From: Xenorhabdus hominickii
GTDB taxonomy: Bacteria > Pseudomonadota > Gammaproteobacteria > Enterobacterales > Enterobacteriaceae
Direction of reading: 5' to 3'
Assembly: GCF_002632725.1 (NCBI RefSeq)
Contig: NZ_NJAI01000001.1
Location: 577,015-641,014, forward strand
Length of the DNA stretch: 64,000 nt
The notes beneath the pieces are model-generated. The model made no database searches. It saw nothing but the letters and a program-made list of their open reading frames with translations, and was not told where the DNA came from. This document shows, one piece after another, positions 28,775-40,442 of this stretch. Both the position numbers and the translations under genes were made by a program. The number at the start of each line of letters is the position of its first letter. The stretch's first letter is position 1.

Positions 28775-28851
28775 TGGGGTGGCTAACGAGACTCGAACTC
28801 GCGACAACTGGAATCACAATCCAGGGCTCTACCAACTGAGCTATAGCCACC
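28775..28851 (-). tRNA. hisR: tRNA-His (anticodon GTG)
   Basis: Minus strand GGTGGCTATAGCTCAG, anticodon loop TTGTGAT, TTCGACTC T arm, 3' end GCCACCCCA. The extra 5' G (position -1, base 28851) faces C73, the identity element of tRNA-His. 77 nt with it. Confidence 0.97.
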
Positions 28852-28935
28852 ATAACAGCTATCTTTTTATATACTGCTATTACAACGTAATTTTACCACA
28901 ATAACTCATACTCACTGCTCTTGCACGCTTTAAAA

Positions 28936-29012
<77 letters not shown>

Positions 29013-29033
29013 TTAACGCCGTTGCGGTGGAGG

Positions 29034-29062
29034 ATAGTACGTATTTAATGTCGTACTGTCCA
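29034..29062 (-). promoter_or_regulatory. Promoter of the tRNA operon
   Basis: On the minus strand TGGACA (29062-29057), a 17-base spacer, TACTAT (29039-29034), and a C-rich discriminator, the usual layout of stable-RNA promoters. About 22 bases separate the -10 box from argX. Confidence 0.7.
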
Positions 29063-29195
29063 GTGCTTTTTTAAAAGAAATGATTCGTTTGATTATGCTT
29101 TACTCATTTAGCTGATAAAGACAGCACATTTCCACCGCAAGCCGTTTAATTGTTTAAGAATTAATCTGTCAAACTATTTTGATTATTACTGCGAA

Positions 29196-30563
29196 TCAAC
29201 TGTTTCTGCGAATCAGCTTCATCAGAAAATAAATTGATGACACGATCAGCAAAAATGTTCCCCCTACCATCAGTGAGAAACGCGTATCTGGATTAATCGC
29301 CATCCCGACCAATACACAACACAAGAAAATCAATGTCAGGTAATTGACATAAGGGAACAAAATAGATTTAAACCGATGCTGTTTTATGGCTTCTTCATTC
29401 TGCTTACGGAAATGCAATTGACTCACCAGAATCACAAACCACGGCACCATACCAGGTAATACACTGGCGCTATAAACGTAAACGAATACCGACTGTGGGT
29501 TTGGGATCAGATAATTCAGGCTAGAACCTGCGATCAAACAAGCAATGGTGATCGCGATACATCTCACTGGCACACCATTTTTCGATAATTTCAGCAATGA
29601 AGCAGGCAATTGACGGTTCTGCGCCAGGGCATACAACATTCTACCGCCACTGTACATTCCGCTGTTACATCCTGAAAGCGCAGCAGTCAGTACAACAAAG
29701 TTAATAACAGCCGCGGCAGAAGCAATACCAACCTTAGAAAAAGTCATTACAAATGGGCTGCCATGCGCACCAACTTCTGTCCACGGGAACAGAGTCACAA
29801 CAATGAAAATGGCTCCGACATAAAAGATCAGAATACGCCACAAAATATTGTTAATCGCTTTTCTGAGGGTAACCTGAGGGTTTTTCGCTTCACCCGCAGT
29901 AATACCAACCAGTTCTACTCCCTGATAGGATGCCACGACGATACAAAGGGCAAATAAAAACCCTTTCCAACCACCAGAAAAGAAACCATCATGTGAGGTC
30001 AGATTATCCAAGCCAATGGGCTGCCAATCATTACCCAAACCGAAAAAAATCAACCCAATGCCAATCAGGATCATCACAATAATCGTAGTGACTTTAATCA
30101 TGGCAAACCAGAACTCCAACTCACCGTACAGCCTCACAGCCGCTAAGTTCGCTAAAGCAACTAATCCGACCGCCACCAGCGCGGAAACCCACTGAGGCAA
30201 TTCCGGGAACCAAAACTCGGCATAAACACCGATGGCAGTGATCTCTGAAATCCCCACGGAAACCCACATAAACCAGTAGCCCCATGCAGTCAGATTCCCC
30301 CAGTAAGGACTCAGGTACTTATGCCCAAAAGAAGCGAATGAACCCGTAACAGGTTCAAGGAACAGCATTTCCCCCATTGAGCGCATGATGAAAAAGACAA
30401 AAAGGCCAGCAATGATGTAAGCCAGCAAAACTGAAGGACCAGCCCATTTCAACGTACTGGCTGACCCCATGAACAGCCCTACGCCGATTGTGCCACCGAG
30501 CGCAATTAGCTCAATATGACGTGCCTCAAGTCCTCTTTGCAGGCTCTGTTTTGAATCACTCAT
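29196..30563 (-). CDS. yifK: Amino acid permease YifK (threonine/serine transporter ThrP)
   Basis: The 455-residue protein has twelve hydrophobic helices of the APC family. It starts with [26 protein letters not shown]-type sequence (split around residue 8-33), the signature of the AAT subfamily, and contains [12 protein letters not shown] and [15 protein letters not shown]. Whole-length likeness and position after wecG identify YifK, a proton-coupled threonine/serine importer in E. coli and Salmonella. It lies 305 bases after wecG and may have its own promoter there. Confidence 0.94.
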   Translation of the reverse strand: MSDSKQSLQRGLEARHIELIALGGTIGVGLFMGSASTLKWAGPSVLLAYIIAGLFVFFIMRSMGEMLFLEPVTGSFASFGHKYLSPYWGNLTAWGYWFMWVSVGISEITAIGVYAEFWFPELPQWVSALVAVGLVALANLAAVRLYGELEFWFAMIKVTTIIVMILIGIGLIFFGLGNDWQPIGLDNLTSHDGFFSGGWKGFLFALCIVVASYQGVELVGITAGEAKNPQVTLRKAINNILWRILIFYVGAIFIVVTLFPWTEVGAHGSPFVMTFSKVGIASAAAVINFVVLTAALSGCNSGMYSGGRMLYALAQNRQLPASLLKLSKNGVPVRCIAITIACLIAGSSLNYLIPNPQSVFVYVYSASVLPGMVPWFVILVSQLHFRKQNEEAIKQHRFKSILFPYVNYLTLIFLCCVLVGMAINPDTRFSLMVGGTFLLIVSSIYFLMKLIRRNS

Positions 30564-30806
30564 AAAACTCCCTATCCACTTTTATGATGTCTATATTTGC
30601 AAACAGAAAAAATACAGGAATTGATAATTAATCATTGTAAAAAAGGCTGGGATCAAAACACGTTTTGCCAATCAGGGAAACAGAAAATTGTAAAATTAAA
30701 TCAGAGCCGTTTTGTTTAGTGTCTCCGTTAGAGAGCACAACACTCAATAAAGATGATTTTTAATCACATGACAAGAGGGGTATTTCACGTTTTTGACAAG
30801 TGAAGT

Positions 30807-30846
30807 ATTCAAGCTGCCACTGTGTTATCTGCGTGGCAACTTGAAT
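30807..30846. repeat. Inverted repeat (ERIC-type arms) between wecG and yifK
   Basis: ATTCAAGCTGCCAC (30807-30820) and GTGGCAACTTGAAT (30833-30846) pair with one mismatch over a 12-base loop. The arms resemble the CAACTTGAA end of ERIC elements. It lies just beyond the wecG stop and could end or stabilise the ECA transcript. The remaining 30564-30806 is gene-free and should contain the yifK promoter. Confidence 0.7.
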
Positions 30847-30868
30847 AATGAGGAGCAGAATGGAGAAG

Positions 30869-31606
30869 TTACAGTTTTCCGCTGTAATAATAACCAAGAA
30901 ATCTCAATAACTTGAGCTGCCTACGGATACGGCTGGGTTGAGAAAGCAGGCGATATAGCCACTCCAGTCCCAGATTCTGCCAGATTTTCGGAGCTCGTTT
31001 CACATGCCCGGTAAAGACGTCATAAGTCCCCCCAACGCCCATATACAACGCATCAGGGTATACCTTGCGGCAATCACGCATGAAAATTTCCTGCTTAGGT
31101 GATCCCATCGCGACTGTAACAATCGCCGTACCGCTGGCCTGGATCCGTTCAAATAGTGCATCACAAGTTTCCGGTGTAAAATAACCGTCCTGACTGCCCA
31201 CAATATTGACGTTCCATTGGGTACGTAATTTGTTCTCTGTTTGTGCCAAGACATCAGGTTTTCCACCGACCAGAAAGACTGGCGTTCCTTCACGGCCGGC
31301 TCGCTCCATTAAGGCTTCCCATAAATCTGCCCCCGCAACGCGAGACACATCCGCATCCGAGTATTTACGGCGAATGGCACGCACGATGCTAATGCCATCC
31401 GCATATAAATATTCGGCCTCATCCAGCAACATGTTCAGGGCATTGTCTTTTTCTGCTGCGAGGACTTTTTCTGCATTAATCGCAACCAACGTACCTGTTT
31501 TTACCTGCCCATCTTGAAAAATATGATCAAGGAAATGCGACATGCCACGAAACCCCCAAATATTGAGGCCTCGGATGCTGTATTTAGGAATGTTATTCAA
31601 CGCCAT
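30869..31606 (-). CDS. wecG: UDP-ManNAcA transferase WecG (lipid II-ECA synthase)
   Basis: The 245-residue protein belongs to the WecG/TagA/CpsF glycosyltransferases (GT26), with [34 protein letters not shown] and [13 protein letters not shown], all as in E. coli. It transfers ManNAcA from UDP-ManNAcA to GlcNAc-PP-undecaprenol at the inner face of the membrane. Its start overlaps the wzyE end by 14 bases. Last gene of the ECA operon. Confidence 0.97.
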   Translation of the reverse strand: MALNNIPKYSIRGLNIWGFRGMSHFLDHIFQDGQVKTGTLVAINAEKVLAAEKDNALNMLLDEAEYLYADGISIVRAIRRKYSDADVSRVAGADLWEALMERAGREGTPVFLVGGKPDVLAQTENKLRTQWNVNIVGSQDGYFTPETCDALFERIQASGTAIVTVAMGSPKQEIFMRDCRKVYPDALYMGVGGTYDVFTGHVKRAPKIWQNLGLEWLYRLLSQPSRIRRQLKLLRFLGYYYSGKL

Positions 31607-33035
31607 TTCTCTTCCTTACATCCAAAATAACAGGTGTTTTTTGCGATGCAGCCAAATTGCTGACAACAAACGTTCGGATCAGCCCCGCGCTTTCAAACAG
31701 CCAATACAGTAACTTCGCCGCTACCAGGCATAAACCAAAAACGATACAAAAAAACACAACCCGGGAAACAAAGGAATCGACCCCTTCGCGGGCAAGAACA
31801 ATCATGTTAAAGATTGCACCAAAGCAGAAAGCCTGCAAAATTGCAGCCTTATAGCGATTAGTTTCCTGTTTTCCAGCTTCATAAATCCAGTCAAACCATT
31901 TGATAATAAATCCGACAACAACCGCCCCCAGAGGGATAAAGAACACGCCGCCCATAACCACCAGCGAACCAATTAATGTCGGAGAGATCGCAAGACCTGA
32001 GCGATTATCCAACACATCCCATGTAAAGTAGTTGGCGGTGTTCCAGACTAAATTGGGTCTGTCCGGCCATAACCAACTGGGGATAAAGACATAAAAATCA
32101 CGGACAATCGGTGCCAGACCCTGGAAATCTATTTTGCTGTAGTTATCCAATAATAATGCCAAATTTTCCCACGGCGAGAAGGTATCCCTTGTGAGATAAA
32201 GAAAAGTATAAAACGCTTCCGCCCCGCTCACGTCTAAGCTATAACGCTTTAACGCCAGCCAGAACATGCCAACAACACCCATAATACCTGCTGCAAGCAG
32301 CATCCACAGCGTAATCCAGCCACGAACAATCCCGATGAACAGGAACAGCGCAAACGCAATAATAATATTTGCACGTGTGCCTCCAACGATCACATAGGTC
32401 AGAATACCAAACCCCACCGTCGCCACCAAAAAGCATAACCAGCGGGTTTTCGTTGGTTTCAGGAAAAAAATCACCAACATGGCAGGGATAAAGAAATAGA
32501 AGAATCGCTTAAGCGCCACACCAGAAACTTGGCTAGAAAATATCTGGCTGTAAGACTGTAATTTAAATAGCAGGAAACCGTTCTGCATAAAGAACGCCCC
32601 TACCGTGCCAAGAGCAATACCCGCAAGCAACAGGCAGGCCAGATTAGTTTCTACCCGATTCATGGTGAACAAAGGCTTGCGCGATGGAATAACAAGTGAC
32701 GTTTCAGATTCTGCGTTATCACTACGTGCCTCATCACTGAGCCGGGTTTTATAAGAGACACGAGTTTTATAAGAGATATAGTAAATGGCGTAAAAACAGC
32801 CAGATGCCAACATCGCATACAACAATGAATCGACAGGCACCACCTGCACATCAAACTGGAACACCAACATGCTCGTCAGCGGGAAACCAAAATAGAATGT
32901 CAGCAAATATAGCAATGAAAAGAATACGTTAAAGTTAAAGCGGACACGCCGAAATTCTTGATATGTCAAGGTCAGGATAAAAACCAATGAGATCACGTAA
33001 ACGACAAATAACCCACCGAATTGTGTCAAGGTCAT
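31593..33035 (-). CDS. wzyE: ECA polymerase WzyE
   Basis: I choose ATG 33035 (480 residues, [14 protein letters not shown]), which overlaps the wecF stop as ATGA and has GGAGAG upstream; the longer frame from 33074 lies in wecF. About eleven membrane helices; the family blocks [19 protein letters not shown] and [15 protein letters not shown] are clear. It polymerises the ECA trisaccharide in the periplasm, with WzzE setting chain length. The protein is about 30 residues longer than the E. coli one because of a hydrophilic loop after helix 3, which includes the near-repeat [12 protein letters not shown], apparently a small tandem duplication. Confidence 0.95.
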   Translation of the reverse strand: MTLTQFGGLFVVYVISLVFILTLTYQEFRRVRFNFNVFFSLLYLLTFYFGFPLTSMLVFQFDVQVVPVDSLLYAMLASGCFYAIYYISYKTRVSYKTRLSDEARSDNAESETSLVIPSRKPLFTMNRVETNLACLLLAGIALGTVGAFFMQNGFLLFKLQSYSQIFSSQVSGVALKRFFYFFIPAMLVIFFLKPTKTRWLCFLVATVGFGILTYVIVGGTRANIIIAFALFLFIGIVRGWITLWMLLAAGIMGVVGMFWLALKRYSLDVSGAEAFYTFLYLTRDTFSPWENLALLLDNYSKIDFQGLAPIVRDFYVFIPSWLWPDRPNLVWNTANYFTWDVLDNRSGLAISPTLIGSLVVMGGVFFIPLGAVVVGFIIKWFDWIYEAGKQETNRYKAAILQAFCFGAIFNMIVLAREGVDSFVSRVVFFCIVFGLCLVAAKLLYWLFESAGLIRTFVVSNLAASQKTPVILDVRKRNGVE

Positions 33036-34126
33036 TGATACTCTCCAGATGCAGCCGATAGGGCGATTTTCCACCCCTCAATGAAATTGGGGTCAAAAAA
33101 AGCAATTGCCTTTTTATCGAGGGACAGCATCTGACGCTGTGCTTCCTGCACCCAGTATTTATTCAGTTCATCACCATCAAACAGAACAGGAACATGCTGT
33201 TCTGCCAAATCATGCCAGAATGGGTTCTGGCGGCTCAGAACAAACGGAATACTAAATTGAATCAATAAACAGAGTGTTCCAATACCCTGCTGCCGATTAA
33301 AAATGAAATAACCTAAATCACATTGACGCAACAATACCAAATACTCATCAAACGCCATGCTATCTTTCAGGATCTGGACGTTTTGAACCGGAAACAGCGA
33401 CAAGGCCGTTTGCTCCACACGCTGAATATAGGCTTGATTATTATCGGGATAACCCATTGGCATAATCACCCTTGCCTCATCACCAAACTGACGATGAATC
33501 TTCTCCAGTGCTTCAATATGGCGGTTAGATTGATCCCCTGAATTGCCCAGTAAAATTGTGATCCCTTCTGGTGAGCATGTTTTCTCTGTTACCGTCAGCG
33601 CAGAGTTCATGCGGGTGGGGAAATAGAGCAATGATGATGGCACATCGGGCTTGGACAGACCTGTATGTTGGAAAAAGCGCTGGAGATCGCCACACGTGGC
33701 AAAAATATGCCCCACCCGCTTTTGCGCCAAACGGCGGAGAAGATAAAACAAACGGAATTTCAGTTGGCGTGACTCTTCATATAAATCAGCCCCCCACACA
33801 TGCCACCAAAATTGATGGCGTTTGATTTTTCCCACTAATAAAGCCAGCCACAAAGCAGTATTAAACTGCCCGTGGAAAAAGAAACGCGTCATTCTGTTTG
33901 CCTGTGCTTTCTCGATCACCGCCCGTGATAGGGATTTTTTGTTGTTATAAACTGAGATCGCCAATTCAGGATAATTTGATTGCCATGTGTTGTCTTTAGA
34001 CACCACCATAAAACACGGTTTGACTGGGAAATTCATTTCCCTTGCCAAGACGTCATTAAAGAAACGCAATAACGTTTGATTGTGATGTGGGATATCCGAT
34101 CCCAAGACGTGAATTAGGGTTGTCAT
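33032..34126 (-). CDS. wecF: TDP-Fuc4NAc:lipid II Fuc4NAc transferase WecF
   Basis: The 364-residue protein (359 in E. coli) begins [24 protein letters not shown] and shows the GT56 features [13 protein letters not shown]-like ([15 protein letters not shown]) and [17 protein letters not shown]. It adds the third sugar of the ECA repeat, giving lipid III. Four-base overlaps join it to wzxE upstream and wzyE downstream. Confidence 0.96.
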   Translation of the reverse strand: MTTLIHVLGSDIPHHNQTLLRFFNDVLAREMNFPVKPCFMVVSKDNTWQSNYPELAISVYNNKKSLSRAVIEKAQANRMTRFFFHGQFNTALWLALLVGKIKRHQFWWHVWGADLYEESRQLKFRLFYLLRRLAQKRVGHIFATCGDLQRFFQHTGLSKPDVPSSLLYFPTRMNSALTVTEKTCSPEGITILLGNSGDQSNRHIEALEKIHRQFGDEARVIMPMGYPDNNQAYIQRVEQTALSLFPVQNVQILKDSMAFDEYLVLLRQCDLGYFIFNRQQGIGTLCLLIQFSIPFVLSRQNPFWHDLAEQHVPVLFDGDELNKYWVQEAQRQMLSLDKKAIAFFDPNFIEGWKIALSAASGEYQ

Positions 34127-35373
34127 ACTCGCCTGCGATAAATAATAAATACGCTACAACAAAGAATGAAATAAATAATGTAAGTCGCCATGTACGCCTG
34201 AGCTGCTCCCAACGCTCCATTTACCGGTATCAACCAATGGGAAAAACCGGTCAGTAGGAGAAATTGACTGACTTCAGCCAATACATAAAAACGCAATGCA
34301 GCTTTCGCGATTACCAGATAACCAAAAACATAAGCGCCAACTTTCAACACATCGCCCACTAACTGCCATACAAATAGATCCCGCATTGCAATAAATTTGT
34401 CTGAAAACAGCAACCAGATAACGAAGTCACGCAACAGCCAAACTGATAAACTTGCGGCCGCCACGGCAGGTAAAACAAATTTCAGGGCTTTCACAATTTC
34501 ACGGGTAATTTCTTGCTTACTCTCCAAACGGGAAAGTGTCGGCAATAAATAAACCGTGAAAGAGGCGGTAATAAATTGTAAATAGGCATCTGAAATACTG
34601 CTCACGCCTTGCCAAATGCCAACCGCTTCCCAACTATAGCGAGCTGCCAGCAAGTTTCGCATCATGATATAAGCGACTGGCAACGTAATGGAAGTCAGCA
34701 GCGCCATCAAGGTAAATTTTCCCAAATGGCTGGCAATCGAGCGATCCCACATGGGTTTCAAGGCCGAGAAGGGAATGACCTTACATTTCAGAAGCATCAA
34801 TCCCGCTGGCAGAACAACTAAAGCAGGAACCAAAGCTAGCCCTGCCAATGCACCTTCATAACCCCCAAGCCAATAACTGAGGCTATAGGCAATAACCCCT
34901 GTCAGACTACCCAGAATCAACGCTAGCGCATTTCCTTTAGCATCCCTGAAGCCTTTCAAGATAGCCAGAAAATAGTTCGCATACGCAATCCCCATTTGAA
35001 TAAATGCGAGCGTCTGCACAACGGTTTTATAACGATTGTGACCAAACAGGCCAGTACTGATAGCATCACTGAACAAGAGGAAAATCACGGCCAGCAGTGT
35101 CGAAAAACCCAGAATAATCGAGGAGGATGTCCCTAACACAGTCCTCAGTCTTTCTGGTTGCTGATGATGTTCCGCTACGTATTTGGTAACACCGTTAAAA
35201 ATCCCCGCACCAGACAGTACGCCCAGAACGGTAATAAGTTGGCGAAAGTTACCGGCTTGCCCAACACCTGTTGGGCCAAAAGAGACCGCCAGCAGTTTAA
35301 CAACCAGCAGCCCCACACCAATTTTGATAAGTGTGGAGCCGGCTGTCCAGACAGAAGCTTTGGCAAGTGACAT
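34123..35373 (-). CDS. wzxE: Lipid III flippase WzxE
   Basis: The start at ATG 35373 (416 residues, [19 protein letters not shown]) gives exactly the E. coli length; it lies one base after the wecE stop. Twelve or more hydrophobic helices of the polysaccharide-transport/MOP superfamily, with [21 protein letters not shown]-type blocks and [17 protein letters not shown]. It moves undecaprenyl-linked ECA trisaccharide across the inner membrane. Confidence 0.96.
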   Translation of the reverse strand: MSLAKASVWTAGSTLIKIGVGLLVVKLLAVSFGPTGVGQAGNFRQLITVLGVLSGAGIFNGVTKYVAEHHQQPERLRTVLGTSSSIILGFSTLLAVIFLLFSDAISTGLFGHNRYKTVVQTLAFIQMGIAYANYFLAILKGFRDAKGNALALILGSLTGVIAYSLSYWLGGYEGALAGLALVPALVVLPAGLMLLKCKVIPFSALKPMWDRSIASHLGKFTLMALLTSITLPVAYIMMRNLLAARYSWEAVGIWQGVSSISDAYLQFITASFTVYLLPTLSRLESKQEITREIVKALKFVLPAVAAASLSVWLLRDFVIWLLFSDKFIAMRDLFVWQLVGDVLKVGAYVFGYLVIAKAALRFYVLAEVSQFLLLTGFSHWLIPVNGALGAAQAYMATYIIYFILCCSVFIIYRRRV

Positions 35374-35374
35374 A

Positions 35375-36505
35375 TCAGGCGAAATATTCCTTGATATGAT
35401 TGATGACAACTTGCTGATCTTCATCAGTGATGTTGTAAAACATTGGCAAACGTACTAAACGTTCGCTTTCGAGGGTAGTAAAGCGATCTTCACCGTGGAA
35501 ACGGCCACATTTTTCACCCGCCGGGCTGGTATGCAATGCCACATAATGAAATACGGTAAGAATGTTATGCTCTTTCATGTAACTGTTGAATGCACTGCGT
35601 TCTTCCATATCTTTTAGCTTGATGTAGAACATGTGGGCGTTATGTTCTAAACCTTCCGGAACCACAGGTAAGATCAAATGCCCGGCATCTGCCAACGGTT
35701 TCAATGCTTGATAGTAGTTATCCCACAGAGCCAGACGACGCTGATTGATTTTTTCCGCAATCTCCAATTGCCCCCACAGGTAAGCAGCTTGCAAATCAGA
35801 TAGCAAATAACTGGAACCGATATCGCGCCATGTGTACTTATCGACTTGTCCACGGAAAAACTGGCTGCGGTTAGTCCCTTTCTCGCGAATAATTTCAGCG
35901 CGTGCGATCAGCGATTTATCATTGATTAATGTCGCACCACCTTCACCACCTGCTGAGTAGTTCTTGGTTTCATGAAAGCTAAAACAACCAATATGACCAA
36001 TCGTACCCAATGCGCGACCTTTATAGGTCGACATAACACCCTGTGCCGCGTCTTCTACCACATACAAATTATATTTTTTCGCCAACGCCATAATCGTATC
36101 CATTTCACAGGCCACGCCCGCATAATGTACCGGCACGATGGCACGTGTTTTCTCTGTAATGGCAGCTTCAATTTTAGTTTCATCAATGTTCATGGTTTCA
36201 GGACGAATATCCACGAAGACAATGACTGCCCCACGCAAGACAAAAGCGTTGGAGGTTGAAACAAAGGTATAGCTCGGCATGATGATTTCATCGCCCGGCT
36301 GGATATCCAGCAAAATGGCAGCCATTTCCAGTGACGCGGTACAAGATGGTGTCAGCAATACCTTCGGACAACTAAAACGCTGCTCCATCCACGCTTCACA
36401 ACGCTGGGTAAATTCACCATCCCCACACAATTTGCCGCTGGCCATCGCCTGTTTCATGTATTCAAGTTCAGTGCCGACTATCGGTGGTTTGTTAAATGGA
36501 ATCAT
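35375..36505 (-). CDS. wecE: TDP-4-oxo-6-deoxyglucose aminotransferase WecE (RffA)
   Basis: ATG 36505 (376 residues, MIPFNKPPIVGTE) matches the E. coli length; the frame is open 16 codons further into wecD. It is a DegT/DnrJ/EryC1-family PLP enzyme: the internal aldimine Lys is in SFHETKNYSAGGEGG (about residue 181) and ATYKG... GHIGCFSF precedes it. It makes TDP-Fuc4N from the RffG/RffH product. The start follows the wecD stop by one base. Confidence 0.96.
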   Translation of the reverse strand: MIPFNKPPIVGTELEYMKQAMASGKLCGDGEFTQRCEAWMEQRFSCPKVLLTPSCTASLEMAAILLDIQPGDEIIMPSYTFVSTSNAFVLRGAVIVFVDIRPETMNIDETKIEAAITEKTRAIVPVHYAGVACEMDTIMALAKKYNLYVVEDAAQGVMSTYKGRALGTIGHIGCFSFHETKNYSAGGEGGATLINDKSLIARAEIIREKGTNRSQFFRGQVDKYTWRDIGSSYLLSDLQAAYLWGQLEIAEKINQRRLALWDNYYQALKPLADAGHLILPVVPEGLEHNAHMFYIKLKDMEERSAFNSYMKEHNILTVFHYVALHTSPAGEKCGRFHGEDRFTTLESERLVRLPMFYNITDEDQQVVINHIKEYFA

Positions 36506-36506
36506 T

Positions 36507-37220
36507 TCATCCTCTGTATAACCAATATGCGGTGCTCTCAATGATGGCACCACGACGTGTATAAAGACGCAAGGCAGTGATGTTGCTGATTTGTGTTGCC
36601 ACTCTCAGTCGTTGTATCTGATAGCGCTGACACCACTGTTGCGCCGCCGACATTAATTGTTTTCCGATCCCTTGATGGTGGTTACCCGGTACAGCGGCCA
36701 ATAAGCCAATGCGCGCCTCATGGCTGCCGATATCTCTTAGAGTGACAAACCCCATAATTTGACCGTTTTTATCATTGATAAGCAGGCATTCATGGTCAAA
36801 CATGCCCAAAACTGCCTTTTCGACCCAAGTTGCATAAAATCTGCCACTATCACCGGGCTGATACCACGGAGCACGGAATCGGCTGGCAGTGAATACATGT
36901 GACGCCACTGCCTTTAATGCGGGGATATCTTGTGATTTTGCAGAAATTAGTTTTTGCCCCACATCAATGCCAGAGGTGTTTCCGGCTTCAACCGATAACA
37001 GTAAATCAGCCTCACCCTCCACCAAAGAAAATCCCAAGGTGGACAGCTTATCAATAATGTCAGTTTTCTGGGTCGGTATTTTTGCTTGCACTAATGCATA
37101 CTCATCCAACTGGACGGCTGTTATCGCCGCCGCGTTTGATGAGAAATTAAGGCGTGCCGTGGATAAGCCAAAAAATTGGCTATCCCAAGTCAAGGGTTCA
37201 AGATTGGCGTGAATAGACAT
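36507..37220 (-). CDS. wecD: TDP-fucosamine acetyltransferase WecD (RffC)
   Basis: The 237-residue protein (224 in E. coli) starts with [11 protein letters not shown] and has a C-terminal GNAT domain, with [19 protein letters not shown] and the acetyl-CoA loop around [20 protein letters not shown]. It acetylates TDP-Fuc4N to TDP-Fuc4NAc. Its first 23 bases overlap the end of rffH. WecD is the most diverged protein of the cluster. Confidence 0.94.
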   Translation of the reverse strand: MSIHANLEPLTWDSQFFGLSTARLNFSSNAAAITAVQLDEYALVQAKIPTQKTDIIDKLSTLGFSLVEGEADLLLSVEAGNTSGIDVGQKLISAKSQDIPALKAVASHVFTASRFRAPWYQPGDSGRFYATWVEKAVLGMFDHECLLINDKNGQIMGFVTLRDIGSHEARIGLLAAVPGNHHQGIGKQLMSAAQQWCQRYQIQRLRVATQISNITALRLYTRRGAIIESTAYWLYRG

Positions 37221-38079
37221 TGAGCAAATCCATTAAATATTTGCCGTAACCCGTTTTTGCCAAGTCTGCGGCAGCCGCTTTCACTTGTTCATTACTCAGC
37301 CAGCCATTCCGCCATGCTATTTCTTCTAAACAGGCGATTTTGAAGCCTTGTCGCTTTTCGACAGTCTGGACAAAGGTACTGGCTTCAATCAGGCTGTCAT
37401 GGGTGCCAGTATCCAACCATGCAAAACCACGCCCTAATAATTCGACGTTCAATTTGCCGCATTCCAGATACATCTGGTTAATACTGGTGATTTCCAGTTC
37501 ACCACGGGCAGAAGGTTTTACTTGTTTGGCAAAATCTACCACTTGATTGTCGTAAAAATAGAGTCCTGTGACTGCCCAATTGGATTTAGGCTGAACGGGC
37601 TTTTCTTCAATGGAGAGCACCCGATATTGATCATCAAATTCAACGACACCAAACCGCTCTGGATCCATCACTTGGTATCCGAATATGGTAGCGCCTGCTT
37701 CACGCGCTGCCACGCTTTGTAGTTTTGGGCTAAACGCCTGACCAAAAAAGATATTATCCCCAAGCACCAGACAGCAAGTATCATTGCCAATGAACTCTTC
37801 ACCAATCAAAAATGCCTGTGCCAAGCCATCAGGAGAAGGTTGTTCTGCGTAGCTCAGACGGATGCCAAACTGATTGCCGTCACCCAATAGCCGTTTAAAA
37901 GCGGGGGTATCTTCCGGTGTCGAGATAATCAGGATATCGCGTATTCCTGACAGCATTAAAACTGACAGCGGATAGTAAATCATCGGCTTGTCATAAATAG
38001 GCAATAACTGTTTTGAAATGCCTCGTGTTATTGGATACAAACGGGTACCAGATCCCCCAGCCAATATAATTCCTTTCAT
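37198..38079 (-). CDS. rffH: Glucose-1-phosphate thymidylyltransferase RffH (RmlA2)
   Basis: The 293-residue protein opens [19 protein letters not shown], the nucleotide-binding signature, followed by [18 protein letters not shown], and contains [14 protein letters not shown] and [19 protein letters not shown]. It forms TDP-glucose from dTTP and glucose-1-phosphate. It lies 18 bases after rffG in the operon. Confidence 0.96.
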   Translation of the reverse strand: MKGIILAGGSGTRLYPITRGISKQLLPIYDKPMIYYPLSVLMLSGIRDILIISTPEDTPAFKRLLGDGNQFGIRLSYAEQPSPDGLAQAFLIGEEFIGNDTCCLVLGDNIFFGQAFSPKLQSVAAREAGATIFGYQVMDPERFGVVEFDDQYRVLSIEEKPVQPKSNWAVTGLYFYDNQVVDFAKQVKPSARGELEITSINQMYLECGKLNVELLGRGFAWLDTGTHDSLIEASTFVQTVEKRQGFKIACLEEIAWRNGWLSNEQVKAAAADLAKTGYGKYLMDLLNVYSRQS

Positions 38080-38097
38080 GCTATCCCCCAGATGGGC

Positions 38098-39189
38098 TTA
38101 TTCATTGCCCAAGCCAAGACGTTCTCCTGCATAAGAGCCATCCTGAACCCTGCGCCACCAATTTTCATTTTCCAGATACCATTGCACAGTTTTGCGAATG
38201 CCGGATTCGAATGTTTCCTGTGGGGTCCAGCCCAGTTCGCGCTCAATTTTTGCTGCATCGATCGCGTAACGCATATCATGTCCAGGGCGATCCGCCACAT
38301 AGGTAATCAGGTCACGATAATACGTGACACCTGCGGGTTTTTCAGGGCACATTTTTTCAAGACAAAATTCTTCCAATAAGGTGCAAATGGTTTCCACAAC
38401 ATCAATATTTCTGCGCTCGTTATGCCCACCGATATTATAGGTTTCACCGACTCTTGCCTTTGTCACAACCAAATACAGCGCCTGGGCGTGATCTTCCACA
38501 TACAGCCAATCACGGATCTGCTCTCCCTTGCCATAGACCGGCAGAGGTTTACCAGCCAGTGCATTCAGGATGATTAATGGGATCAATTTTTCCGGAAAAT
38601 GGTAAGGCCCATAATTATTGGAACAATTCGTGATCACGGTCGGTAGACCATAAGTACGACGCCATGCCCTCACTAAATGGTCGCTGGAAGCCTTCGATGC
38701 AGAGTAAGGACTACTCGGTGCATAAGGGGTCGTTTCAGTGAAAAAGCCGTCTTCGCCGTGCAAGTCTCCGTAGACTTCATCCGTTGAGATGTGATGAAAA
38801 CGGAATGCAGTGTGTTTTTCCTGATCCAGTTGCTGCCAATATGCACGTGCTGCTTCCAGCAAAGTGTAAGTACCAATGATATTGGTTTCGATAAATGCTG
38901 CTGGTCCATCAATTGAACGGTCAACATGGCTTTCCGCTGCCAGATGCATAACGGCATCCGGCTGGTATTGCTGGAATACACGCTCCAAGTTATCACGCTG
39001 ACAGATATCAACTTGCTCAAACGCATAGCGGGGATGGTTAGCAACCGGTGCCAGTGATTCAAGATTTCCGGCATAAGTCAGGCTATCAACGACGACGACA
39101 CTGTCTTCGGTATGATTAATAATATGACGCACAACCGCAGAGCCAATAAAGCCCGCACCACCTGTGATAAGAATGCGTTTCACCGCCAA
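38098..39189 (-). CDS. rffG: dTDP-glucose 4,6-dehydratase RffG (RmlB2)
   Basis: The 363-residue protein is a short-chain dehydrogenase/reductase with [11 protein letters not shown] (about 9-19) for NAD, the catalytic STDEVYGDL block (about 133-141), and [11 protein letters not shown] with the Tyr/Lys pair. It turns TDP-glucose into TDP-4-keto-6-deoxyglucose. The start overlaps the wecC end by 10 bases. Confidence 0.97.
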   Translation of the reverse strand: MAVKRILITGGAGFIGSAVVRHIINHTEDSVVVVDSLTYAGNLESLAPVANHPRYAFEQVDICQRDNLERVFQQYQPDAVMHLAAESHVDRSIDGPAAFIETNIIGTYTLLEAARAYWQQLDQEKHTAFRFHHISTDEVYGDLHGEDGFFTETTPYAPSSPYSASKASSDHLVRAWRRTYGLPTVITNCSNNYGPYHFPEKLIPLIILNALAGKPLPVYGKGEQIRDWLYVEDHAQALYLVVTKARVGETYNIGGHNERRNIDVVETICTLLEEFCLEKMCPEKPAGVTYYRDLITYVADRPGHDMRYAIDAAKIERELGWTPQETFESGIRKTVQWYLENENWWRRVQDGSYAGERLGLGNE

Positions 39190-40442
39190 ACTCCTTTTGT
39201 ATCAACAACCCATTTTTGTTTTATGGCATCACCATCAATGGCTTTAAATTGCTTGTGATCAACCAGCATCAAGATAACGTCAGCTTCTTCCAATGCTTTC
39301 GTCACGTCCATCAATTCTGTTAATCCTTTCAGTGAATTGGGCAGTTCATGCACGTTAGGCTCAACAACCAAAGTTTGACCGGCATGCCATTGTGCAACCA
39401 TTTCTGTAATATGAACGGCTGGGCTTTCACGCAAATCATCGATGTTAGGTTTGAATGCCAGCCCAAAACAAGCAATTTTAACCTCATTTGCCCGTTTGCC
39501 ACTCTCGACCAGGCAGTCCGCTACTGCAGCTTTCACTTGATCGAATACCCAAAGTGGCTTGCCATCATTCACCAAGCGCGCAGTTTGAATTAAACGGGCT
39601 TGTTCTGGATTCTGGGACACAATAAACCACGGATCGACAGCAATACAGTGTCCGCCCACGCCGGGGCCGGGTTGCAGTATATTGACGCGTGGATGACGAT
39701 TTGCCAGGCTAATCAGTTCCCACACATTGATTCCCTGTTCAGCACAGATCAAAGAAAGTTCATTGGCAAAGGCGATATTGACATCACGGAAACTGTTTTC
39801 GGTCAGTTTGCACATTTCCGCTGTTTTGGCATTCGTAACAACACATTCGCCTTCGAGGAAGATTTTGTACAGTTCACTTGCCCGGCGAGAGGATTTTGGT
39901 GTCATCCCTCCGATTACGCGATCATTTTTGATCAATTCCACCATGACTTGTCCCGGCAGAACCCGCTCAGGGCAATAGGCGATATCAATGTCCGAATTTT
40001 CACCACTTTGTTGTGGGAATGAGAGATCAGGCCGGGCTGCTGCCAGCCACTCAGCCATCTGTTCTGTCGCACCAACTGGTGAGGTCGACTCCAAAATAAT
40101 TAAATCGCCTTTTTTCAAGACTGGCGCGATTGATTCCGCCGCAGCGCGAACATAAGCCATATCCGGCTCATGATCTCCCTTAAACGGCGTTGGTACGGCA
40201 ATTAAAAAAGCATCCGCTGTTTGTGGAGTTGCTACGGCTTTCAGATAGCCACCTTCAACTGCCACTTTCACAACCTTATCTAAATCAGGCTCAACGATAT
40301 GAATCTCGCCACGGTTGATCGTTTCTACCGCATATTGGTTGACATCCACACCGATAACTCTTTTTTGGCGGGAGGCAAATGCCGCTGCAGTGGGCAGACC
40401 GATATAACCCAAACCGATAACAGAAATTGTTTCAAAATTCAT
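39180..40442 (-). CDS. wecC: UDP-N-acetyl-D-mannosaminuronate dehydrogenase WecC
   Basis: I use ATG 40442 (420 residues, [19 protein letters not shown]), identical in length to E. coli and overlapping the wecB stop as ATGA. The NAD site is GLGYIGLP near the start. The catalytic Cys is expected in [17 protein letters not shown] (about 250-266). It oxidises UDP-ManNAc to UDP-ManNAcA. Confidence 0.97.
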   Translation of the reverse strand: MNFETISVIGLGYIGLPTAAAFASRQKRVIGVDVNQYAVETINRGEIHIVEPDLDKVVKVAVEGGYLKAVATPQTADAFLIAVPTPFKGDHEPDMAYVRAAAESIAPVLKKGDLIILESTSPVGATEQMAEWLAAARPDLSFPQQSGENSDIDIAYCPERVLPGQVMVELIKNDRVIGGMTPKSSRRASELYKIFLEGECVVTNAKTAEMCKLTENSFRDVNIAFANELSLICAEQGINVWELISLANRHPRVNILQPGPGVGGHCIAVDPWFIVSQNPEQARLIQTARLVNDGKPLWVFDQVKAAVADCLVESGKRANEVKIACFGLAFKPNIDDLRESPAVHITEMVAQWHAGQTLVVEPNVHELPNSLKGLTELMDVTKALEEADVILMLVDHKQFKAIDGDAIKQKWVVDTKGVWR

